Shown here: in pieces, positions 56,769-64,000 of the stretch
How the letters are laid out: the number at the start of each line of letters is the position of its first letter
Numbering within the stretch: position 1 is the first letter of the stretch
From: Strongylocentrotus purpuratus
Lineage: Eukaryota; Echinodermata; Echinoidea; Camarodonta; Strongylocentrotidae
NCBI RefSeq assembly: GCF_000002235.5
Contig: NW_022145558.1
Coordinates: forward strand, 1,238,501 to 1,302,500
Direction: 5' to 3'
DNA length: 64,000 nucleotides
Notes under the pieces: model-generated
The model's input: the letters and a program-made list of their open reading frames with translations, nothing else
Told to the model about the DNA's origin: nothing
Databases searched by the model: none
Made by a program: the position numbers and the translations under genes

Positions 56769-57360
56769 GACGAGTACGCAACCGAGTCTGGATATTGGGG
56801 GACAGTATCGTAAGAAGGGCCAAAGAGCGAGCCACTGCACAGAACCGCCTGCACTTGGGAGCAGAGAAGGGTGCAGTACAGTGGCATGGTCAAGGAGGTG
56901 CTACTCTCCATGACCTCCCCCGAATGAGCGAGCCACTGCACAGAACCGGTTGAATTACAACGCACCACCTGCACTGGCGATCGTTCACCTGGGAACAAAC
57001 GACTTGGGTCAGAGAGATGCATGCCGTTGCAGAATCGCAATCGATACAGCAATTCAAACTCTACGAGCAAGAATGCCAGGAACCCACATAGCCTGGTCTG
57101 GTATTCTTCCAAGATTGTTTTACTACGGTAGCAGACCAGGCCCAACATCACAAGAGGCAATGGATGGTGTGCGGAAGTCACTTAACAAATTCGCAAAGAG
57201 GAGAATCTCCCAGATGGTGAACACATCAATGATAGTGCACAATATAAATACCAAAGAGCACAGTCTGTTCCATAGGGATGGAATTCATCTCTCAGATGTG
57301 GGCTCTGACATGCTCATCGATAAATTCGAATCTGCAGCCAAGGACACTGGCCTTCTCTGA
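56769..57360 (+). pseudogene. SGNH/GDSL hydrolase ORF of Ngaro, frameshifted
   Basis: After an acceptor-like TTTTATTTCAG, the frame reads RVWILGDSIVRRAKERA (block I GDS, nucleophile Ser). It then stops in TGA at 56951-56953. A shifted frame continues ALAIVHLGTNDLGQRDACRC (block III GTND) and ends with FHRDGIHLSDVGSDML (block V, DxxH) and TGA. A 22-base stretch (beginning GAGCGAGCCACTGCACAG) occurs at both 56826 and 56925, so a local rearrangement probably broke the gene. Some Ngaro elements are known to carry such a hydrolase ORF; its job in the life cycle is unclear. Confidence 0.8.
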
Positions 57361-58292
57361 ACAGATTCAGCCTAATGTCAATGGTATTCTATGAAAACCT
57401 AAAGTGAGCGACAAAAGTCAATTAGTTGAATTGAGTTATATTTGGGTTATTCCATGAGGTTGGGTTTGAAAATATAAGATGATATCCAGGTAACGGGAGG
57501 CATGAGAAATACTATTACACACTGAAAAGTAATTCAGTCGTGGAAGATTCTGATACATTGAATATATAACTCTGTACTGTCAAGTCATGCTTGTTTCAAT
57601 AAGTAATCTATACAAGATATATACTGTGACACAAATTTGTTTACCTCTGGGGATAAGGCAGTCAGTGCGCATGTAAAAGGGTGATGTATGATTCGTCAAT
57701 GTAAATGTATTTTGGCTTTGTTTATATTATGAGGTGGAAATGTTTTGATTCTGAATCTGGAAAATCTGAAGTCACATGGCATTACATTATAATTGTCTAG
57801 TGATAAGGGAGCCTGAGTCTGCTGGCAAGGACTGGAGTCAGTAAGACTTGGTCGCACTAAATGTTTCAGGAACCAGTGGGCCATAGGGGAATTTTCCCGA
57901 CTACGAAATGTAGCTAGCTCGACGGATCTTTAAGTCCGATCACAATAGCCGGTTTTGCCCCTATCTTTCCTCGCGCAGCAGGAGTAACTCCAAACAGTTT
58001 AGAATGCAAATGCATTAGCACCTCAACATGAAATGTATAGTTACCCAACGTTAATGCATGACACAAGTGTAGAAGTGAACGGCAATGAGCATAGTTCATA
58101 TGATGACATCATAGGTGTATGGTTAAATAGGTCAGGATGAATACCTACAGCAACCGGGGGAGAAAGTAGGAGATCTCAAGAGATCTGTATAGAAGCTGAA
58201 TCTAGTTTAAAAAAAAATAATAATAATAATAATAAATTAATTAATTAATTAATCATACAAAAAAAAAAAAAAAAAAAAAAAGGTATTGGGTG
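57361..58292 (+). other. Ngaro interior 3' of the hydrolase
   Basis: No open frame was recognised. It contains a TTAATTAATTAA stretch and a run of about 24 A at 58258-58281, just before repeat B1. Confidence 0.6.
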
Positions 58293-58777
58293 GAGGTTTG
58301 AATTTTATATAATTTAATTGGAACACGCGGGACTGCCAATATCTTTGGCCAAGCAGGCCGGGATACGCGTCCGCGTTTAGGAGTGATGAGGGGGACAGGA
58401 ACCCCAAGAAGAGGGGGATATCAGCGGGAGTTACTATCCTGCTGGTGGATCACGTTCAGAGCCCCATGAATTGGGGGGCTACCGGGAGGAGCTACTATCC
58501 TTTCTGGTGATCACGTGACCAGAGATCCTCAGGATTATTCTGAAAAATTAATTCTCACAGTTTGATATTGCAGATAGGATTATATTACATGTATTTTGGT
58601 TTTGAGTTTCGCAGAATTATGTTCCTGAGTTTTCATGTTCGTACATAGCAATTTGCATCATGTATGTGTATTGGTATTACAGGCAGATATTGCCTATTTT
58701 AAATGTTAACGCCTTGAAGCGGAAATAAATGTCGAGCAATTGCAATTCATGTTCGTACAGTTGCTTTCTTCACAAAA
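58293..58777 (+). repeat. Ngaro repeat B1
   Basis: 485 bases, matching 60213-60697 with about one substitution (near 58665). It overlaps A2 by three bases (AAA at 58775-58777), the expected internal circle-junction copy. Confidence 0.88.
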
Positions 58778-58917
58778 TAATGTGATCAGCATAAACTGAT
58801 CAGCACATTTTTGGGAGAAGCAAGAGTTCGAATCAGGTCAACAAACTTTGGGGTCAGAAGTATCAAAACATGCGCGTAAAGATCCGACTCATGTGGTGTG
58901 CATGTGAACATTTTCTA
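58775..58917 (+). repeat. Ngaro repeat A2
   Basis: 143 bases, the same as A1. It directly follows B1. Confidence 0.88.
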
Positions 58918-59706
58918 GTGCGGAAATAATTTGGCAAAGTTATGCGTGCAAATGAGCGCGCTTTGAATAGCCATTCTCGCTTCATTTTCCGTTCAAGGCA
59001 GTCGATTGTTTCCCCCCCCACCCATTCCCAAGTGACTATTTAGGGTTCACACGTTACGAGGTTGTGTAACAACGAATGAGGAATAGTTAGTGGGGGTTTG
59101 TTACTCAGACATGTTTGAAACAGTTAAAGACAATGATGTATTATGGTTGTTAAGGGGACATGATCTATGCACACATTCTGCTCCAAGGCCAAAGATTGGG
59201 GAGCGAGGTAGTCGCAAATTCGTGTACATTAAGGTGGATTTAATTGGGCATGTCTGAAAATAGGAAATAGTCATAACCTTCTCCATAAGTTGGTACATAG
59301 TTCAAGCCTTAGTCCCGAGTCAAGAACCACAAAGGATTTAAGCTGGAGTTATGTTGGAGTGATATATATCAGGGCAGAGGTCACAGTGGTTATGTTGCCT
59401 GCACTGGCTATAGCCTGCCTTAAGGTTAGGTGGTTAGGAGAAAGGTATGGGGCAGGTACTTTGGCACAGGAATAGTATTAACATTACAAGGTGGCAAAGT
59501 TCAGATATGGAGATACTGGGCGTGGAGGTTATGCTGCATATTGTGTATTGTTTAGCTTTGATCATGCAGTTAGTTGGAGGGCTGGGCAGGAAGTGCCCAG
59601 GGTAGGATGTATGTGTATTTAGCACTATGTTAGTGTAAACACTTTGAGTAAGGTTCTGGTGGTCTTGAAGTCTTAAACTGAGTCTATTACATTTTATTAG
59701 TGACAC

Positions 59707-60090
59707 CCTGTTAAGGTTGGGAGGTTGGGCTGCACGGGGAGTTAATCCTGTTCACAGGTCATTGTCACACATCGTTTTAAGGTTGGGAGGTTGGGCTGCA
59801 CGGACAGTTAAATCTTGTAGTTATCTACAGGACTTTTTCACATGATTTACGGATGGGAGGTTGGGCTGCATGGACAGTTAAATCCTGTATTTATCTACAG
59901 GTCATTTTCACATGATTTACGGATGGGAGGTTGGGCTGCATGGAGAACTTAATCCTGTGTTTAATTACAGGCCATTATCACATGTCTTACGGTTGGGAGG
60001 CTGGGCCGCACGGAGATATTAATCCTGTGTGTCAAGTTACAGGTCATTGTGACGTGTTGTTTTATGGTTGGGAGGTTGGGGTGATTGGAG
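59707..60090 (+). repeat. Six tandem repeats of about 66-75 bp between A2 and B2
   Basis: Each unit contains GG(T/A)TGGGAGGTTGGGCTGCA, then an AATCCTGT stretch and ACAGGTCATT. Units start at about 59715, 59781, 59851, 59921, 59991 and 60066. Confidence 0.85.
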
Positions 60091-60212
60091 AGATCGATCA
60101 CGAGTATACATGTAATTATCGTTATATGTATGTTTTTGTAGATGTTTTCAAGGTTAGAGAATACATATTCATTCAGAGAATAAGGATGGTAGTTTAAGCC
60201 AGTTACGGTATA

Positions 60213-60697
60213 GAGGTTTGAATTTTATATAATTTAATTGGAACACGCGGGACTGCCAATATCTTTGGCCAAGCAGGCCGGGATACGCGTCCGCGTTTAG
60301 GAGTGATGAGGGGGACAGGAACCCCAAGAAGAGGGGGATATCAGCGGGAGTTACTATCCTGCTGGTGGATCACGTTCAGAGCCCCATGAATTGGGGGGCT
60401 ACCGGGAGGAGCTACTATCCTTTCTGGTGATCACGTGACCAGAGATCCTCAGGATTATTCTGAAAAATTAATTCTCACAGTTTGATATTGCAGATAGGAT
60501 TATATTACATGTATTTTGGTTTTGAGTTTCGCAGAATTATGTTCCTGAGTTTTCATGTTCGTACATAGCAATTTGCATCATGTAGGTGTATTGGTATTAC
60601 AGGCAGATATTGCCTATTTTAAATGTTAACGCCTTGAAGCGGAAATAAATGTCGAGCAATTGCAATTCATGTTCGTACAGTTGCTTTCTTCACAAAA
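60213..60697 (+). repeat. Ngaro repeat B2 (right end)
   Basis: 485 bases that match B1. It ends TTGCTTTCTTCACAAAA at the element boundary. Confidence 0.88.
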
Positions 60698-60732
60698 GCC
60701 CTCTTAATTACCAGTTACAACGTAGATCACTC

Positions 60733-60855
60733 GACTATGACATCATTTCTACATTTCTTCCAAATGCCCATGTTGATTTAATATTTCCCTACCTTGATAA
60801 TATTATCTGGCGGATGATTTCATCCTTGGCATAGTGGACTGGTACGTTGCCTTGT
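60733..60855 (-). pseudogene. Diverged partial copy of ankyrin exon 3 and its donor
   Basis: Matches 49290-49412 over about 120 bases. Shared blocks are TGGCATAGTG(A/G)ACTGGTA, TGATTTCATCCTTGGCATAG and CCAAATGCCCATGTT. The donor side reads AAGGTAGGG here against AAGGTTGGG in the main gene. The copy ends abruptly at about 60855 against a CAGTCAAA-type repeat, so it is a relic of a paralogous gene. Confidence 0.75.
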
Positions 60856-61640
60856 ATTGTTAGACAGGTGGTCTTTGTAGACAGGTAGTCACTAAAGCAG
60901 GTTTGATTGTAATTGTATTATGTAATACAGGGCTCTCTCGCAAAGCAGTTTTGATGTACTGAAGGGACCTCCATGTATATGGAACACATGATATATAAAC
61001 TTTTGAACGAATAAAGATATTTATAAAATGGCTCTAGTATTTTAAGCATCGTGATTGGTCAATACGCGTCACATGACATTGACAAATTTTTGATGCAAGC
61101 ACGCTTTTGCAGAAATGAGTGCAGAAAAAGCGCAACAAAAAGTTATATTGCACGGCGCGTACGTGACCATGGAGATCCAGTGCGCGCGCGTACGCGTAGT
61201 ACTAGTACGCTCCCTCGAGTGCATTGTAGGCTATAGGCTACGCGTAGCTAATATTGTACGCTCCACCATGATCCCCAGCGCAGCGTACGCGTAGCTAGCT
61301 TAGCTCTAGCTAGAGCGGGGTATTATTAGAAAGCAAATTTTTATTTTACTTTTGCCTTGGATTTAGACCCGTTTTGACTTTTGGATTTTATAATGAAGCC
61401 AAGAATTTCAGCTGTCTGATGTAGACTCGTCTCTAGGCACCCTATGCATTTTATTTTTAATCAAACAATGAATCCCGTGGACTTTTCGGTAAGCCTGCAA
61501 GGTTTTACTTTTAGACCCTCATTTTAGTCTAGTAGAATCTACTACTAGATCTAGTAGAACCAACATAACTCTAGATCTAGATCGAACTCTCGTATACTTA
61601 AGATCTAAACTTTTGTTTGTTGCTGTTTGTGTCGCTATTT
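60856..61640. other. Non-coding interval right of the Ngaro element
   Basis: Holds a fragment of the GTGGTCTTTGTAGACAGG repeat (60860-60912). A stretch at 61150-61320 is rich in overlapping TACGCGTA, CTAGCTAG and GCGCGCG palindromes. CTAGATCTAG variants occur at 61530-61590. No gene was seen. Confidence 0.5.
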
Positions 61641-61649
61641 TATAAAACA

Positions 61650-61825
61650 AATAACGCACTTGACCCTGTTGTGCGAAACGTAAATGCAGTGTTCGCTCGG
61701 TTTCTTCAGATGGTTCGCACTGTCAACTCGCCGCAAGCGGCTCGTTGCACAGAGCGGCACCAATCTAAAGAAACCTCGCGCGTACTGCATTCACCGCTAT
61801 TGCACTCTGGGCCGTGCGTTATTTG
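61650..61825. mobile_element. Possible palindromic MITE
   Basis: Imperfect inverted arms of about 80 bases: AATGCAGTGTTCGCTCGGTT on the left, AATGCAGTACGCGCGAGGTT on the inverted right. Confidence 0.5.
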
Positions 61826-61829
61826 TATA

Positions 61830-62495
61830 ATATATATTTCTAACAAACAGTTTTTCCATCAATCAAAGGTCACATCTCACATTCTTTTTTAAAGTTTATT
61901 CGGTTCGTTGGTCCCATGATAATGAATTCATGATCCCCCTTGATACGCAATACTCAATTAGAAATTCCTTTAACAATAAGTACAAGCGCCATTTACTATC
62001 CGAGTATGTATAAGTTAAATGCAATTTAGTATGTAACCGTCAACTACCTGAAATTTATAGAATATTTTGTATTCTTTGTAATGGATGTATCAACTTGTCA
62101 AGCCACATAGGATTTTACTGATACACCCTATTTCCTTTTTCAACAATTTGCATTTAAATGTATTTACTTTGTTTCACATATTTAGGTCGATTTTTATAAT
62201 GATGTACATTGTAAATGTTTACAACCTGTTTTTGTAATACTGAATTCGAAATAAAATGGATCAACCAATCAATCAATCAGATGTAACAGTATTCATTGTC
62301 ACTATTCCATGATAACTATTCCGATCTGTATTTGACCTTTAATACCTATACATGACATTAATTTACAAGATAAACATCAGAAGTGAATCCTACTCTCTTC
62401 AGAAGTTGGGAATACACCTATCATGCACCATCATGTTACATTGGACTCAAAAGGTGTATGCAAATCGCCTAACATTGCCCGAATGTTGAACATTT
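61830..62495. other. Non-coding interval
   Basis: Contains a GATCCCCCTTGATACGCAAT-type stretch and an AATCAATCAATC tail near 62265, possibly the 3' end of a retroposed sequence. No gene is supported. Confidence 0.4.
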
Positions 62496-62499
62496 CTCT

Positions 62500-63345
62500 A
62501 ACGACATGAGATCACGAATCATCACCATTACCATCAACATGACCATCAACAACAACAACATCAACATTAAATCTTCCCCTACGACAACTACCCCCTAGGA
62601 CAACTACCCCCTAGGGTAACCACCCTCTAGGACGATTACCCCCCCCCCCCCGGGACAACTACCATCCAGACAACTACCCCCTAGGAAAACTAACTGCTAG
62701 GGCAACCACCCTCTAGGACGACTACCCCAGACAACTACCCCCTACGACAACCATCCTCTAGGATACCTACCACCTGGACAACTATCCTATAGGGTAGTTG
62801 TCTAGGGGGTAGTTGTCCGGGTGGTAGTTGTCCGGGGTAGTCGTCCTAAATGGTAGTTGACTGGGGTGGTTATCCGGGTGTGGATGTCCAGGGGAAGGTG
62901 TCCGGACACGGTTTATGATATATAATAGGATAAGGGTTTCTGTCATATATACATAGATTGTATGTAACTCTATTCCGACGAGCTTTATATAGTGGCTATT
63001 GCTTGGATCAACCAAATTTAGAGGTAACGAGTCAAAAATGATATATTAATTGTACTCACTGTTTGCCTAGATCCTGCTAAATGCGAAATGAATCGTAGAA
63101 TGAGGCGTCTAGTCCTTTCCTCAGAAATATTTATCCAATTATAGCCAACTTAAAAGTACTCACACGTTATAGCTTACACAGTTCAAACAAAAGTAACTGG
63201 CAACAAGTGACATGAGAGGTCTCTTCTAGAACGTGTTATAAAGGTGTTTATAGTGTCTCTTTCGCAAGATAAGAGGAGAGTTTGTCTCTGGGTCATGAAT
63301 CCGGTGTGATAGATGCCAAAATATGTAGTTTGTCGAAGTAAATGA
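62500..63345. repeat. Foldback minisatellite and dispersed body, copy at the right end
   Basis: Begins ACATGAGATCACGAATCATC like the window start. It carries CTAGGACAACTACCCC repeats, then their inverse to about 62910, then the body shared with 585-870. Confidence 0.85.
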
Positions 63346-63690
63346 TCTTGATATATGATTTGATTTGATTTTATTTCTGCATTTTTTCCATATAAAATAT
63401 AACTGAATAACAAAGAACATATAAATGTAAGGTATAATACAACATAAACAAACAATAATTTCTTCATGTCAAAATGTTTTTTTACATAATATATGTACAT
63501 ATAATAACGAAACTTAATATTTCCATAACATATAATCATAAATTTAAAGTATTATCCGAACTTTTCTATTGGAAAAGTGCAGGAGACCGCAAACATAAGA
63601 AATGCTTGACAAGGATGGCGGCCTAAAAAAAAAAAAAAAAAAAAAAATCTTAAGGTAAACCTTAAAATGAAAAAGTGTTCAAACGATCTT
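63346..63690. other. AT-rich interval with poly-A
   Basis: Non-coding. A run of about 23 A lies at 63625-63647. Confidence 0.45.
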
Positions 63691-63749
63691 TGTGTATGAG
63701 TTTGTGAGTGTGTTGTGCAAGTGTATATATATATTGTGTGTGTGTGTGT

Positions 63750-63990
63750 GTGTGTGTGTGAGTATGCGCCCGCCTCATGAACGGGAGGTCGTGGGTTCGA
63801 ACCCCGGCCGAGTCATACCAAAGACTTATAACAATGGGACCTTCTGCCTTCTAGCTAGGCGCTCAGCATATTAGATTGGAGAAGGGTAGTAATAACATAT
63901 TATGTTATGCAGGGCCCGCTGGAAGAACAGTTTCATAACTGAAGTGGCTACCCTGGGTAAATAAAAGTTATTATTTATTTATTATTTATT
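63750..63990 (+). mobile_element. tRNA-derived SINE
   Basis: GAGGTCGTGGGTTCGAACCC holds a perfect pol III B box (GGTTCGAACCC) in a tRNA-like context. A tRNA-unrelated body follows, then GGCTACCCTGGGTAAATAAA with a TTATTTATT tail. An upstream (TG)n run adjoins it. Confidence 0.65.
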
Positions 63991-64000
63991 ATCAGTTATG

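Larger units (their letters stand above)
55282..60697 (+). mobile_element. Ngaro-type tyrosine-recombinase retrotransposon, internally deleted
   Basis: The split direct repeats are A1 55282-55424, B1 58293-58777, A2 58775-58917 and B2 60213-60697, in the A1-ORF-B1-A2-B2 order that defines Ngaro/DIRS-like elements. A1 equals A2 (143 bp each). B1 and B2 (485 bp each) differ at about one base, so the insertion is young. The inside holds only the end of a reverse transcriptase, a tyrosine recombinase and a broken SGNH hydrolase; gag, most of RT and RNase H are missing. It cannot move unaided. Confidence 0.88.

Noticed and set aside
56765..57181. 138-codon minus-strand open frame
   Set aside because: Antisense to the SGNH hydrolase blocks (GDS, GTND); no family pattern of its own.
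59707..60090. CRISPR-like array
   Set aside because: Whole units repeat with gradual divergence and no conserved repeat/unique spacer alternation, inside a retrotransposon of an animal genome.
63755..63825. Functional tRNA gene
   Set aside because: The B box is perfect, but no closed acceptor stem or proper anticodon arm was found and a SINE tail follows.

Overview
The window is animal genomic DNA, AT-rich, with spliced genes and many nested mobile elements. It is most likely from an echinoderm, probably a sea urchin. That assignment is inference. It rests on the ankyrin/ZU5/UPA/Death-domain gene style, a Ngaro-type tyrosine-recombinase retrotransposon with a SGNH-hydrolase ORF, PIF/Harbinger and TA- or TTAA-flanked elements, and tRNA-like SINEs. 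No bacterial features, CRISPR array or rRNA were seen.

The main gene lies on the minus strand, from 54538 down to 28248. Reading splice sites and phases by eye gives 22 coding exons that stay in one frame, for about 2582 residues. Exon 1 is a single 3.96-kb exon with about 36 ankyrin repeats, and exons 2-3 add about three more. Then follow ZU5-1, UPA-1 (three exons), Death domain 1, Death domain 2, a proline/lysine-rich linker, two further Death-fold exons, ZU5-2, UPA-2 (three exons) and a last Death domain. The two ZU5-UPA-DD blocks have the same exon order and the same intron phases, so one is probably a duplicate of the other. The order ANK-ZU5-UPA-DD recalls ankyrins, and ZU5-UPA-DD recalls UNC5/UNC5CL/PIDD. 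The likely role is scaffolding or death-fold signalling, possibly in innate immunity; nothing in the sequence proves this. The weakest link is a 10-nt microexon between DD1 and DD2.

Layout. 1-0.9 kb and 62.5-63.35 kb hold two copies of an element with a foldback minisatellite. 0.6-17.6 kb is a tandem array of a non-coding unit of about 4-5 kb. Comparing its copies exposes insertions: a TA-flanked element with long terminal inverted repeats (3526-6717), which itself carries a TAA-flanked Harbinger-like element (4578-6035), plus a SINE and TTAA-flanked MITEs. 17.6-24.1 kb is non-coding with MITEs and a SINE. 24.1-25.5 kb is a minisatellite of about 118 bp interrupted by a perfect 145-bp-arm palindrome. 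25.5-28.2 kb lies downstream of the gene and includes repeats with DR1-like motifs. 28.2-54.5 kb is the gene; its largest intron (29763-33680) holds a Harbinger element with TATA boxes at both ends and a plus-strand exon-like ORF. 55282-60697 is a defective Ngaro retrotransposon with intact A1-B1-A2-B2 split direct repeats. Just beyond it is a fragment resembling exon 3 of the main gene, so related genes probably lie nearby.
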